A DNA stretch of 64,000 nucleotides from contig NZ_JACYVI010000005.1 in the NCBI RefSeq assembly GCF_014842265.1, positions 308,518-372,517 on the forward strand, read 5' to 3'. The translations under genes and the position numbers were made by a program. The stretch comes from Pseudomonas sp. CFBP 13711. GTDB lineage: Bacteria; Pseudomonadota; Gammaproteobacteria; Pseudomonadales; Pseudomonadaceae. The notes under the pieces were generated by a model. It was not told the DNA's origin. It saw only the letters and a list, made by a program, of their open reading frames with translations, and searched no databases. This document shows positions 28,358 to 37,490 of this stretch, one piece after another; the stretch's first letter is position 1; the number at the start of each line of letters is the position of its first letter.

Positions 28358-28657
28358 CTAACCCTTCGACTGGTGGTTGACCTGCCACGGTTTTCCTAAG
28401 CGAAGGATGATCAGGTTTACTGTAAGGCGGTAGTAATAGTTCGTCGAATTGGCGTGCCGGCCCACGTGGCAGCTTAGAAACCACGCAAGGTGCTTTTGCT
28501 GCCAGGTCCAAGGTTTATTCCGGTGCCATCGATCCGAGATAGCTTCTTGAATAGCGTTAGCTTGTCTAAGGTGGCGCCGGCGGGTGGTATGAGCGCCTGT
28601 TAGAATACCCGTTAGGGATATTCCATATCGAAATCCTCGCTCATACTCGGGCCCCAA
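28358..28657 (-). CDS. Uncharacterised protein next to the broken integrase
   Basis: A 99-residue basic, aromatic-rich frame: RRRHLRQANAIQEAISDRW and NKPWTWQQKHLAWFLSCHV, with a helical C-terminal part. It overlaps the C-terminal end of the integrase remnant by 17 bases in the same direction, as expected for a gene co-transcribed with an integrase, perhaps an excision or recombination accessory. I do not recognise a named family. Confidence 0.5.
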   Translation of the reverse strand: MGPEYERGFRYGISLTGILTGAHTTRRRHLRQANAIQEAISDRWHRNKPWTWQQKHLAWFLSCHVGRHANSTNYYYRLTVNLIILRLGKPWQVNHQSKG

Positions 28658-29387
28658 TGTAAGCAGAAACCACGTTTATAAGTCCGCGTCCCAGTTCGTG
28701 GCTGATCTGTTCTCTGAGCTCTTTATCGAGGTGTGGGTCAAGCTGGTAGCAGTTCCCACCGTAAATGGGCGCGGGATGATGGGCCATTTGCTCATAGCGT
28801 TCGCACGCATACGCGGACCTCAGCTCGTGAAAGCCGCTTGGTCCTTGCGAATGGAGTATTGTCCGAGCAGGGCGAATGGAGAGCGCATGCCGGTGGCTCG
28901 CGCTAATTGAGCGATGGCCGCCGCACGCGTCTGCTGGTGTGCACAAAGCACCTCTACGACCCTCTTCACATGTTCGCGGTCTTGGCCTTACGGCACCGAA
29001 CAACGAACACTGGTGCGCCGCATTCCTAACGCCTTGCTCGGACTTGACACTTTCACATACGGATCACAGCGAAGCGCTGCCAGGGTCCGGTTGACGTTGG
29101 ACAATCGGTTTTGCGCATTCGCTGCGGCGAGCTCACCTTTCAACTTGCTCGCGCAGATGTTTGGCATAGTCCAGCAACGTCTGCCGATCAATCTGCCGCG
29201 CATCGTTAAGCCCCGGCCCATCTTCCGACCGACACCACCGTACAAAAGCCTGCCATCGATCACTGTGTGCCTTGACCGTCCCGTAATGCCCGCCGCCAAA
29301 CAGATCACGCAACGCTTGCGCCCCGGCATAGCTCAGTTGTCGGCCATAGCCAAAATTGCGTCCATGACGTTTACCGACCAGTGCCAT
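28641..29387 (-). pseudogene. Broken tyrosine recombinase (phage/island integrase)
   Basis: ATG 29387, with GAGAGGAG upstream, opens MALVGKRHGRNFGYGRQLSY, AQALRDLFGGGHYGTV and WQAFVRWCRSEDGPG, a SAM-like core-binding domain. The frame hits a stop after LREQVER (about 29133). The next frame continues GELAAANAQNRLSNVNRTLA and VSPSKALGMRR. A third frame gives GFHELRSAYACERY and ELGRGLINVVSAYIG, the HxxR-to-Tyr catalytic C-terminus. At least two frameshifts are present, and the centre of the catalytic domain looks shortened. It is probably the enzyme that inserted the island at tRNA-Thr, now dead. Confidence 0.8.
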
Positions 29388-29938
29388 GATCAAACTCCTC
29401 TCAAGGCTAACCCTTAAAACCTTCCCCACGTCATCCCGCCAAGAATGTTGAGCGTTATCAGGGATCAAGGCCCCTGCGACCTGTGAGGGTTGTCCACTCT
29501 CGCGGGACTGGCGGCTCCTTACGACCGGGAGCCTGGGCACCTCATGATCTGACCTCCTGAGCACTCCCGAGAAAGTGGGCGGGTGGAGGCTGCGCTGGCT
29601 CACGAGACCAACGCCGCAAGATCCTTAGTCGGGTGAAGCCAGCTATGCGATGACCGGGGCATGCCTGACTGTAAGTCAGGTGCATTCCATTCCATGGGCT
29701 GCGGCACCACTATCTGCATCGCAGTTGCTGGTGACTTCGGTGCTTGTCACGACGATTGTCACGAGGGGGGAATGCCGCAAAGCCTTGTACGCGTTGGGCT
29801 GCAGCAGCGGTAGGAGCGCCCGTCTCTTTCCGGTAGAGCGAGACGGGCGCAGGTTGGCGCAGGGAAATGCCTACGCGAATAGATCGCAGCAGGGCAGCTA
29901 CAAAGACGAACCGCCCACCTTGGCGATCGACACCTCAA
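29388..29938. other. Integrase-to-DUF3077 spacer with a perfect hairpin
   Basis: About 550 bases with no supportable gene; the open frames have no family features. A perfect 11-base-pair stem, GCGCCCGTCTC / GAGACGGGCGC, at 29816-29850 lies downstream of the DUF3077 stop and may terminate it, although no T-run follows. The rest shows no clear structure. Confidence 0.5.
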
Positions 29939-30187
29939 TCAACGCCGCGCTGCATCAAGCTGATGCACCACCGAGCGCGCCAACGGGCGGAATTCCAGCG
30001 TGCAGTTATCTGCGACTTCGTAGGCGGTGGCTGCGGCGCAGGCGAGGTATTCGGAGGCGGTGAGCAATGCGTCCTCAGCTCTGACGCCGGGCTTGACCGA
30101 GAACAGGCTCAGGTTGCCGAGGTTGGCGTTGGTGCAGGTTGATTGGGGGGCGGGTGTTTCGGGTGGGTGAGGGGTGGATCTGATCAT
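29939..30187 (-). CDS. DUF3077-family small protein
   Basis: An 82-residue protein starting MIRSTPHPPETPAP with GGAGAG before the ATG. The core FSVKPGVRAEDALLTASEYL, CAAATAYEVADN and RSVVHQLDAARR matches DUF3077, a Pseudomonas family of unknown function often found in prophage-like regions. It is divergent from the structured RNA region that starts about 40 bases upstream. Confidence 0.75.
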   Translation of the reverse strand: MIRSTPHPPETPAPQSTCTNANLGNLSLFSVKPGVRAEDALLTASEYLACAAATAYEVADNCTLEFRPLARSVVHQLDAARR

Positions 30188-30224
30188 GGTGTCTCTCCTG
30201 ACTTGGATGAGACCGACACCGTTC

Positions 30225-30320
30225 GCGACTAAACGAATAGGTGGCGGCTGTACGCGGGTTAGTCGACCGGGAAGTCAGGCACCCGGCGCACCCGAAGGTG
30301 CCCCTCGTACAGCCACCATA
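30225..30320 (+). ncRNA. Candidate C4 / P4-CI-like immunity RNA
   Basis: A closing stem GGCTGTACG / CGTACAGCC (30246-30254 with 30306-30314), extended outside by GGT/ACC, encloses two hairpins: CCGGG...CCCGG (30267-30286) and GCACC-CGAA-GGTGC (30288-30301). The single-stranded GGGTTAGTCG (30256-30265) is nearly complementary to CGACTAAAC upstream (30225-30233) and CGACTAAACCC downstream (30389-30399). This matches the seqA/seqB/seqC plan of phage P4 immunity and the C4 antisense RNA class. Assigned from structure and sequence memory, not by a covariance model. Confidence 0.6.
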
Positions 30321-30334
30321 AAAGGACAGAACCG

Positions 30335-30646
30335 ATGTCGATGACAGTGGCTCAGGTTATGGAGCGTTACGCGCCTGACGTGTTCGGGCGACTAAACCCG
30401 GTCGTTGTTTGCAACGACACCCGGGAAGGTAGTCGCCGGATCAGACACGTTCAAGCGGTCGGGAGGATATCGCTTAATTTCAGAAGCGTCCTACGGGATT
30501 TCGGACTTTTTGTGCGGGTTGGGCGGGGAGGTAGGACGGCAGTGCGGCGATGGGCGCTTTCGCGGGCACGCGCTCCTACGCGGATTGGCGGTGTGGCGTT
30601 TGGCACAAACAAAAAAGGCCCACCTTTCGGTGAGCCTTTTTGCTAA
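30335..30646 (+). CDS. Possible short leader ORF after the immunity-RNA candidate
   Basis: A 103-residue frame starting MSMTVAQVMERYAPDVFGRL with AAAGGA upstream of the ATG. It contains the putative seqC target early on (VFGRLNPVV) and runs into the tRNA-Thr terminator, so its last third is unlikely to be native. In P4-like elements the region after the immunity RNA encodes small leader proteins; this may be a truncated example. Weak support. Confidence 0.3.
   Translation: MSMTVAQVMERYAPDVFGRLNPVVVCNDTREGSRRIRHVQAVGRISLNFRSVLRDFGLFVRVGRGGRTAVRRWALSRARAPTRIGGVAFGTNKKGPPFGEPFC
30611..30641 (-). terminator. Terminator of tRNA-Thr
   Basis: Read on the minus strand: GGCTCACC-GAAA-GGTGGGCC followed by TTTTTT, directly after the tRNA 3' end. 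A near copy lies at 23817-23848 in the left boundary repeat. Confidence 0.85.
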
Positions 30647-30649
30647 ATC

Positions 30650-30725
<76 letters not shown>

Positions 30726-31020
30726 GTTGTGGGCGCTGATTATAGGGATTTGATCTGGCGAGTAAAGCCCTAATTTCAGTTTTTTCGCGGCCCTTATGCC
30801 GGAAGGTGATTACCGTTATTCACAATCCACACAAACCAAAGGCGACGATCGGTCGAATTCAGGAACCATTCTCAATCGTTCGCAAGCTACTGTTTTAGCG
30901 CCAATTTTACGCTGGCCAAAAAATGAACAAATGGTTACATCCCTTCCAAAGCAGGATTTCCGGGCGTTCGCTGGAATTTAATCAACAGACTTATCCACAG
31001 GAGCTGGCGTCAAAAAATGC
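30726..31020. other. Intergenic region right of tRNA-Thr
   Basis: About 295 bases that must hold the tRNA promoter (minus strand). The short open frames on the plus strand show no protein features. Nothing else seen. Confidence 0.5.
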
Positions 31021-32226
31021 TCACGGTCGTTCGGCGAGAATCAGCAGATTGCGTGGGGTGACTTGGCTGTCGCAGAAGGTGCCGATCTGCACGTCGTACC
31101 CGCACTCAGTCAGATAAAGCGCGCGGTCGAGGATGAGCCACATTTCCAGCGGTCGGCGGAAGAGGTTGCGCAGCAATTCGAGGTTGCGCACTTCGCCCAG
31201 GCGCGCCCATCCCGCTGCTTCAAGGGCCAGCCAGTCCTGAATGCCGGGGGAGGGCAGTTGCTTGAGTTTGGCGAGGTCGCGGCAGTAGTCGGCGTAGGGT
31301 CTGTCGAGCCAGGCGCTGGGCAGCGATGGCGTTGGCAGGTAGTCGTCGACGCCGCGTAGCTGTCGCTGCAGCAAGTCGAAGCCGAGGCGGCGGGCCATGG
31401 AGGTGTCGCGTTGGCGGCGTACGCGGGCGCCGGCGGTGACGGTTTCGCTGAGGGGCAGGCCGAGGTCGTCGATGGAGAGCGTAAGCGCGGACGCTTTGCC
31501 CTGCTGGGAGATCGGCACGTAGCGCTCGCCGGCGATGCGGTTATAGCAGCAGGGCGCGATGGCCAGTTGTTGGCAGCGGGCGTCGCTGGCGAGGTGCATG
31601 AGGCGCACATGAAGGTCGCCGCAGGCGTGGAGGGCGACGGGGGTGTGATGCGCTTCGACGCGCGCGCCGGCATCGTCGGCCATGACGTCTTGATGCAGAT
31701 GGTTTGCGGTGATGCCCAGTTTGTCGCTGAGTTGCCGTCCCGATTCAACCAGTTGCGCGTCGTATTCCAGGCAGGTCAGGGCTTGGCCGCCTTGGGCGAG
31801 GCGTCGACCGAGGTGGCCTTTGCCCGAGCACCAGTCCAGCCAGTGGGTTGGCTGTCGCTGAAAGCTCAAGCGGCTGGCGAAGGCTTCGATCTGTTGCCAC
31901 TTGCGGCCGGGGACATCGACGCTCATGCGCGATGACACGACTTCCAGGCTAGCGAGCGGCAGGGCGTCGATCTCGCTTAATGCCGTCGACTCTAAAGCCA
32001 GCTGAATAAAGGGCTTTGGCGCATCGAGCTGTTCGGGGTGGTTGTGTGCAGCTTCTGCCTCTTCCAGGGAACGTTGTCGCAGCCAGCGGGACAGCTCAGG
32101 GTGTTGCGACTCCCACGGCAGGTGGCGATGGGTGAAGGGTCGCGGGCGCCACAGGGCCTGATGCTCGAGCAGAAAGGCATCAAGCGCCGCGAATCGGGAT
32201 TGGAGTTGCGAGGGTGTGAGTGGCAT
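31021..32226 (-). CDS. SAM-dependent methyltransferase (GSTCD-like)
   Basis: A 401-residue protein with a class I methyltransferase fold in the middle: the SAM-binding motif HWLDWCSGKGHLGRRLA (about residues 137-153), CLEYDAQLVESG as the acidic motif II, and TPVALHACGDLH. The APCCYNRIAGERY cysteine segment is typical of Methyltransf_25/32 proteins related to GSTCD. The target molecule is unknown. It is a single gene in core context right after tRNA-Thr. Confidence 0.82.
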   Translation of the reverse strand: MPLTPSQLQSRFAALDAFLLEHQALWRPRPFTHRHLPWESQHPELSRWLRQRSLEEAEAAHNHPEQLDAPKPFIQLALESTALSEIDALPLASLEVVSSRMSVDVPGRKWQQIEAFASRLSFQRQPTHWLDWCSGKGHLGRRLAQGGQALTCLEYDAQLVESGRQLSDKLGITANHLHQDVMADDAGARVEAHHTPVALHACGDLHVRLMHLASDARCQQLAIAPCCYNRIAGERYVPISQQGKASALTLSIDDLGLPLSETVTAGARVRRQRDTSMARRLGFDLLQRQLRGVDDYLPTPSLPSAWLDRPYADYCRDLAKLKQLPSPGIQDWLALEAAGWARLGEVRNLELLRNLFRRPLEMWLILDRALYLTECGYDVQIGTFCDSQVTPRNLLILAERP

Positions 32227-32300
32227 TGGGTTATGGCAGTTGCGCGATGATGTGCAGCATACGGTGAATCAGGGGCAAAGCGCGCCCATCCGACATGGAA

Positions 32301-32350
32301 GTCTGTGGCGGCTGAGCTGCCGCCTTCGTGAGCAAGCTCACTCCCACAGG
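32301..32350. repeat. REP half-site
   Basis: GCGGCTGAGCTGCCGC followed by GTGAGCAAGCTCACTCCCAC, one REP arm with its typical inner spacer sequence. It lies in the gap between the methyltransferase and the ABC transporter operon. Confidence 0.6.
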
Positions 32351-32494
32351 TCCGGTGTCTGCTGCACGACGGGCGATCCCCCACATGAACGGTGTTTGCT
32401 GTGCGATAGGCGATCTGCCACATGGACCGTGTTTAATGCGCGAAACCCCGGCGTCTGAACGACGGGGGATCTCCGCTAGGATGCGCCTCGATCC

Positions 32495-33184
32495 TCACCG
32501 CCCTTGGCTGGCATCCACCCGCAAATACCGCTCCAGCAGTTTGAAGCCTTGCACCAGCACGAACGACATCACCAGATAGATCAACCCGGCGATGAGGAAA
32601 GTCTGTTCCGGCATGTAGGTCCGTGCGTTGATGGTGCGGGCCATGCCGGTGATGTCGAGCAGGGTCACGGTGCTTGCCAGCGCGCTGGCCTTGAGCATGA
32701 GAATGACTTCGTTGCTGTACGCGGGCAGGCCGATGCGGGCGGCGCGGGGCAGGATGATGTACAGCAGCGCTTTGCCTTTGGACATGCCCAGTGCGCGAGC
32801 CGCTTCGATTTCGCCGGGCGGCACGGCCTGAATGGCGCCGCGCAGGATCTCGGCGATGTAGGCGGTGGTGTGCAGCGTCATGGTCAGCGCCGCGCAGAAG
32901 AACGGGTCGCGCAGGTACGGCCACAGCGGACCTTTGGTGACGACGTCGAACTGCGCCAGGCCGTAATAGACCAGAAACAGCTGCACCAGCAGCGGCGTGC
33001 CACGAAAGAAGAAGATGTAAGCGTAGGGCAGCGCCCGGACATAGGCATTACGCGAGGCGCGAGCAATGCCCAGCGGAATGGCAAGAATGAGGCCGGCAAT
33101 CACCGCGACGGCGACCAGTTCCAGCGTGACGGTGGCGCCGTGCAGCAGTTTCGGCAGCCATTTGAGGACGAATTCCCAACTCAT
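32495..33184 (-). CDS. Amino-acid ABC transporter permease (HisM/ArtM type)
   Basis: A 229-residue inner-membrane permease with about five transmembrane segments (ATVTLELVAVAVIAGLILAI and on) and the EAA loop EIEAARALGMSKGKALLYIILPRA. It is the last gene of the ABC operon; its ATG at 33184 overlaps the upstream permease stop by four bases. The frame extends to 33262 but the longer start has no family match. Confidence 0.9.
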   Translation of the reverse strand: MSWEFVLKWLPKLLHGATVTLELVAVAVIAGLILAIPLGIARASRNAYVRALPYAYIFFFRGTPLLVQLFLVYYGLAQFDVVTKGPLWPYLRDPFFCAALTMTLHTTAYIAEILRGAIQAVPPGEIEAARALGMSKGKALLYIILPRAARIGLPAYSNEVILMLKASALASTVTLLDITGMARTINARTYMPEQTFLIAGLIYLVMSFVLVQGFKLLERYLRVDASQGR

Positions 33185-33876
33185 GACGCACTCCTCGCAA
33201 AGCCCACCGACGCGCGTTTTTCCAGCCACGCCAGGCCGATCATCGACAGCGCGGTCATGCACAGGTACATCAGCGCCGCGACCATATAGAAGGTGAAAGG
33301 CTGCTTGGTGGACGTAACGGCGATCTGCGCGTGACGCATGACCTCCTCAAGCCCGATGACCGAGACCAGCGCGGTGTCCTTCATCAGGATCATGAACAGA
33401 TTGCCCAGCCCCGGCAGTGCAATGCGCCACATCTGCGGCATCACCAGCTTGAAGAAGATGCGCGAGCGTGACATGCCCAGCGCCAGGCCCGCCTCGCGGT
33501 GGCCTTTCGGGATCGAGAGCATGGCGCCGCGAAACACCTCGGTGGCATAAGCGCCGAAGCACAGACCAAGCGCGATAACGCCAGCCGCGAAAGCACTGAG
33601 CGATAGATTCGGGATGTCGAACAGCTTGCCGATCGCCCGCATCGAGCTGACCGTGCCGAAGTAGATCAGCAACACCCACAGCAATTCGGGGATGCCGCGC
33701 ACCAGTGTGGAATAGGTGCCGCCCAGCCACTGCAAGGCACGATTCGGCGAAGTCTTCGCCAGCGCCCCGAGCAGGCCGAGGACCAGCCCCAGGCAGAGGG
33801 CCAACAGCGCAAGTTGGAGGGTCATCAGCATGCCGGCCGCCAGGGCCGGGCCGAATCCATAGAGATCGAAGTTCAT
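33181..33876 (-). CDS. Amino-acid ABC transporter permease (HisQ type)
   Basis: A 231-residue permease starting MNFDLYGFGPALAAGMLMTL, with the EAA loop HREAGLALGMSRSRIFFKLVMPQM. It pairs with the downstream permease to form the membrane channel. It overlaps that gene by four bases and lies 67 bases after the binding protein. Confidence 0.92.
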   Translation of the reverse strand: MNFDLYGFGPALAAGMLMTLQLALLALCLGLVLGLLGALAKTSPNRALQWLGGTYSTLVRGIPELLWVLLIYFGTVSSMRAIGKLFDIPNLSLSAFAAGVIALGLCFGAYATEVFRGAMLSIPKGHREAGLALGMSRSRIFFKLVMPQMWRIALPGLGNLFMILMKDTALVSVIGLEEVMRHAQIAVTSTKQPFTFYMVAALMYLCMTALSMIGLAWLEKRASVGFARSAS

Positions 33877-33943
33877 GGCGTTGTTTGTCTAAAGGACAGA
33901 CGCCGCCGTCTGCATGAGCAAACGGAGGCGATGGTCAGGCAGG

Positions 33944-34708
33944 TCAGAGGATGCTGAACGGGAAATACTTGTCGTTGATCTTCTTGTAGGTGCCGTCGGC
34001 GATGATTTCTTTCAGCGCTTCGTTGAGCTTGTCGCGCAGCGGATCGTCTTTGCGCACGGCGATGCCGATCTTGTCGTCAACCGGCAGCGCGTCACCCTTG
34101 AACTCGAAGCTCTGGCCTTCCTTGCCTTTCAGCCACTCGTAGCTCGCGTATTTGTCGCCGAGCAGTGCGTCGAGGCGGCCCGAAGCCAGGTCGAGAAAGG
34201 CGTTTTCCTGGGAGTCGTACAGCTTGACTGTCACGTCGTCGCCCCAGTTGTCTTCCAGCCACGTGCCGGACAGGGTCGCGCGTTGGGCACCGATGGTCTT
34301 GCCCTTCAACGTCTCCTTGATCGCGGCCAGGTCGCCACTGAGGTTAGTGGTTTTGGGCGCGACAAATTGCAGCTTGTTGGAGTAGTACGGAATGGTGAAG
34401 TCGACCGCCTGCTTGCGTTCTTCGGTGATCGACATCGACGAGATCAGGAAGTCGAACTTCTGCGCGTTCAGCGCAGGAATGATGCCGTCCCAATCGGAGG
34501 TGACGGTTTCACAGGTCACTTTCATCTTCGCGCACAGCGCGTTGCCGATCTCGACGTCGAAGCCCACGACCTGACCGCTGGCGTCCTTGTTGTTGAACGG
34601 CGGATAGGCGCCCTCGATGCCCATTTTCAGGGTGTCGGCAGCAAAGGCGCTGGAAGCCATGGCCAGGGTGGCGGCAGCGGCCAACAGAATGTTTCTCAGG
34701 GTCTGCAT
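33944..34708 (-). CDS. Periplasmic amino-acid-binding protein of the ABC transporter
   Basis: A 254-residue protein with a signal peptide (MQTLRNILLAAAATLAMASSAFA, cut near residue 23). The mature part matches HisJ/ArgT-type binders: MGIEGAYPPFNNKD, VVGFDVEIGNALC, DFLISSMSITEERKQAVDFT, with an Arg at the ligand carboxylate site. Likely ligands are basic or polar amino acids, but the exact one cannot be read. ATG 34708 has CGGAG upstream; the longer frame lacks the signal start. Confidence 0.9.
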   Translation of the reverse strand: MQTLRNILLAAAATLAMASSAFAADTLKMGIEGAYPPFNNKDASGQVVGFDVEIGNALCAKMKVTCETVTSDWDGIIPALNAQKFDFLISSMSITEERKQAVDFTIPYYSNKLQFVAPKTTNLSGDLAAIKETLKGKTIGAQRATLSGTWLEDNWGDDVTVKLYDSQENAFLDLASGRLDALLGDKYASYEWLKGKEGQSFEFKGDALPVDDKIGIAVRKDDPLRDKLNEALKEIIADGTYKKINDKYFPFSIL

Positions 34709-34721
34709 CGATGTTGCTCCG

Positions 34722-35495
34722 TTAGCGATTGCTGGACATGAATTGTTTGCAGCGCGCCGACCGTGGGTCATCGAAGACCTGGTCTGGCGAACCTTGTTCT
34801 TCTACCAGCCCTTGGTGCAGGAAAACCACTTCGCTGGACACCTGCCGGGCGAAATTCATTTCGTGGGTCACCATCAACATGGTCCGGCCTTCTTCGGCCA
34901 GGCCACGAATAACACTAAGCACTTCCTGCACCATCTCGGGATCGAGGGCAGACGTGGGCTCATCGAACAGAATGACCTTGGGCTGCATCGCCAGCGTGCG
35001 TGCAATGGCGGCACGTTGTTGCTGGCCGCCCGACAACTGTGCCGGATAGGCATGACGCTTGTCGGCAATACCCACTTTGGCCAGCAGCGCTTCGGCAACT
35101 TCAGTGGCCTCGGCTTTGGTCTGCCCCAGCACGCGACGCGGCGCCTCGGTGATGTTATCGAGGACGGTCATGTGGGGCCAGAGATTGAAATTCTGAAAGA
35201 CGAAGCCGATCTCGCTGCGCAGGCGGTTGATCTGACGGTTGTCGGCGGCGATCAGTTCACCCTTGCGGGTGGCTTTGAGCTTGAGCTCTTCGCCAGCAAT
35301 GAGAATCTGCCCCTGATGGGGATTCTCCAGCAAATTGATGCAGCGCAGCAGCGTCGACTTGCCTGAGCCAGAGGAACCCAGAATCGAGATCACGTCGCCA
35401 TCGCGCGCACTCAGCGAGATGCCCTTGAGCACGTCGAGTTCGCCATAGCGCTTGTGCAGATTGCGGATTTCCAGGGCGGGCGTGGCCTCGGCCAT
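34722..35495 (-). CDS. Amino-acid ABC transporter ATPase (HisP/GlnQ type)
   Basis: A 257-residue ATPase. Walker A is GSSGSGKST, the Q-loop is VFQNFNLWPHMTV, the signature is LSGGQQQRAAIAR, Walker B is VILFDEPTSALDPEM and the H-loop is VTHEM. First gene of the operon; ATG 35495 has GAGGA upstream, and only 13 bases separate its stop from the binding protein start. Confidence 0.94.
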   Translation of the reverse strand: MAEATPALEIRNLHKRYGELDVLKGISLSARDGDVISILGSSGSGKSTLLRCINLLENPHQGQILIAGEELKLKATRKGELIAADNRQINRLRSEIGFVFQNFNLWPHMTVLDNITEAPRRVLGQTKAEATEVAEALLAKVGIADKRHAYPAQLSGGQQQRAAIARTLAMQPKVILFDEPTSALDPEMVQEVLSVIRGLAEEGRTMLMVTHEMNFARQVSSEVVFLHQGLVEEQGSPDQVFDDPRSARCKQFMSSNR

Positions 35496-35991
35496 GTTCA
35501 GTCCTCGTGTGTTCGGTGGGCTCATCGGGTTGGCCAGTTGGACGCCACTTGGCGGTAGCGACAGTCGAACTGCGCGAAGGCTTATGAAGATGAGCTTGAT
35601 GGGCGCCGGCCCAGAATGCCTCTGCGCAAAAAGGGCGCGATGGTGCCAGCTTTAACCGCCGTGGGGAAGGGTGTTTCGGCCACGGGCGCGATCGGCGGCT
35701 GGTCTTGTGCGCTTATTTGGTGCCATTTCGTTTTAAATGTGTATTTTCGGTGCGGCCAATCGTCTCCCTCCTGTTGCGCTCGGTAACGTTTCCTACACGA
35801 CTGGCGAATTGCTATTGCATTCATGGACTTGCGGAAATCGTCTGCAACGGCCGTATCCCGCTGCGACGTCGTATCTGAAACATCCTGGCGTAATTCTTGC
35901 GTAAAAAATAAATAACAGAGCTGTTGTGTTCTCTTTACGAAGAGCCGCCGCACGTCCTGATCCGTACAAAAATCCTTCTAAGGTTGGTTCC
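35496..35991. other. Intergenic region between the ABC operon and gabP
   Basis: About 496 bases between two outward-facing genes. Promoters for both should lie here. A 123-residue open frame on the minus strand has no protein-like features and looks spurious. No repeat or RNA structure was recognised. Confidence 0.5.
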
Positions 35992-37383
35992 ATGAGCAGC
36001 ACACCCAACGCTTCAAACCTTGAACAAGGGCTCAAACCGCGGCACATCACCATGCTGTCGATCGCTGGCGTTATCGGCGCTGGCCTCTTCGTCGGCTCCG
36101 GGCACGCGATTGCCGAAGCCGGGCCGGCCGTACTTCTGGCCTACGGCGCCGCAGGTACGCTGGTGGTGCTGGTGATGCGCATGCTGGCGGAAATGGCCGT
36201 CGCTTCGCCGGACACCGGTTCTTTTTCGACTTACGCCGACCGCGCGATCGGGCACTGGGCCGGCTTCACCATCGGCTGGTTGTACTGGTGGTTCTGGGTA
36301 TTGGTCATTCCGCTGGAAGCCAACGCCGCCGCGACGATTCTCCACGCGTGGTTCCCGAACGTGGCGATCTGGGCGTTCACGCTGGTGATCACTCTGCTGC
36401 TGACCGCGACCAACCTGTTCAGCGTGAAGAACTACGGGGAGTTCGAGTTCTGGTTTGCGCTGATCAAGGTCATCGCGATCATTGGCTTCGTGCTGCTGGG
36501 CATTGCGGCGGTGTTTGGTCTGCTGCCGAACAGCCAGGTCAGCGGCGTGAGCCACTTGTACGACACGCAGGGCTTCCTGCCTAACGGCATGGGTGCGGTG
36601 CTGGCGGCGATGCTAACCACCATGTTTTCGTTCATGGGGACCGAGATTGTCACCATCGCGGCGGCAGAATCGAAGAATCCCGGTCAGCAAATCACCAAGG
36701 CCACCAACTCGGTGATCTGGCGGATCTGCCTGTTCTACCTGCTCTCGATCCTCCTCGTCGTCTCGCTGGTGCCGTGGAACGACAGCCGTCTGGCTGAAGT
36801 GGGTTCGTACCAGACCGTGCTTGATCTGATGGGCATTCCGAACGCCAAGCTGATTGTCGACATCGTCGTGCTGGTCGCCGTGACCAGTTGCCTGAACTCG
36901 GCGCTGTACACGGCTTCGCGCATGCTGTTTTCCCTCGGCAAACGTGGCGACGCGCCTGCTGTTTCCCAGCGTACCACCAAAGCCGGCACGCCTTACTGGG
37001 CAGTGCTGCTGTCGACCGGTGCCGCGTTTGCCGCCGTGTTCGCCAACTACGTCGCACCCGCAGCGGTGTTCGACTTCCTGCTGGCAAGCTCGGGCGCGAT
37101 CGCGCTGCTGGTGTACCTGGTGATCGCCGTCTCCCAGCTGCGTATGCGCCGCAAGCGTGAAGCAGCAGGCCAGGCCATCGACTTCCGCATGTGGCTGTTC
37201 CCGGGCCTGACCTGGGCGGTGATCGTGTTCATCGTCGCCGTACTGACCATCATGCTGTTCCAGGAAGGCCACCGCATGGAAATCATCGCCACCGGGCTGC
37301 TGAGCATCCTGGTCGTGGCGGCCGGTTTGATCGTCTCGAACCGTCGCAAGGCGGGGAAGGCTGGAAAGGTTGTGATGAATTGA
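35992..37383 (+). CDS. gabP: GABA / amino-acid permease (APC superfamily)
   Basis: A 463-residue transporter with about twelve transmembrane segments. Seen: PRHITMLSIAGVIGAGLFVG near the start, the GSGHAIAEAGPAVLLAY stretch, and TASRMLFSLGKRGDAP. These match GabP-type permeases of Pseudomonas that take up 4-aminobutyrate by proton symport. ATG 35992 has AAGG upstream. The exact substrate is by family likeness only. Confidence 0.85.
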   Translation: MSSTPNASNLEQGLKPRHITMLSIAGVIGAGLFVGSGHAIAEAGPAVLLAYGAAGTLVVLVMRMLAEMAVASPDTGSFSTYADRAIGHWAGFTIGWLYWWFWVLVIPLEANAAATILHAWFPNVAIWAFTLVITLLLTATNLFSVKNYGEFEFWFALIKVIAIIGFVLLGIAAVFGLLPNSQVSGVSHLYDTQGFLPNGMGAVLAAMLTTMFSFMGTEIVTIAAAESKNPGQQITKATNSVIWRICLFYLLSILLVVSLVPWNDSRLAEVGSYQTVLDLMGIPNAKLIVDIVVLVAVTSCLNSALYTASRMLFSLGKRGDAPAVSQRTTKAGTPYWAVLLSTGAAFAAVFANYVAPAAVFDFLLASSGAIALLVYLVIAVSQLRMRRKREAAGQAIDFRMWLFPGLTWAVIVFIVAVLTIMLFQEGHRMEIIATGLLSILVVAAGLIVSNRRKAGKAGKVVMN

Positions 37384-37420
37384 TGGGGGAGTGAGTCGGT
37401 TGTGACCGACCGCTGTTGAG

Positions 37421-37453
37421 AAGCCGCTATCAGGGATGATGGCGGTTTTTTTT
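37421..37453 (+). terminator. Terminator after gabP
   Basis: AAGCCGCTATCA, loop GGGA, TGATGGCGGTT and a run of eight or more T, about 40 bases past the gabP stop. Confidence 0.8.
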
Positions 37454-37490
37454 GTCTCGACGGTTGGGTCACGGTGGGAGGTTCAGCGTC

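Noticed and set aside
28698..29417. Plus-strand open frames in the island (70-167 residues)
   Set aside because: They are antisense to the integrase remnant, whose catalytic motifs read clearly on the minus strand.
35582..35953. 123-residue minus-strand open frame
   Set aside because: No ribosome site, no domain, poly-Ser end; lies in the promoter region between two divergent genes.
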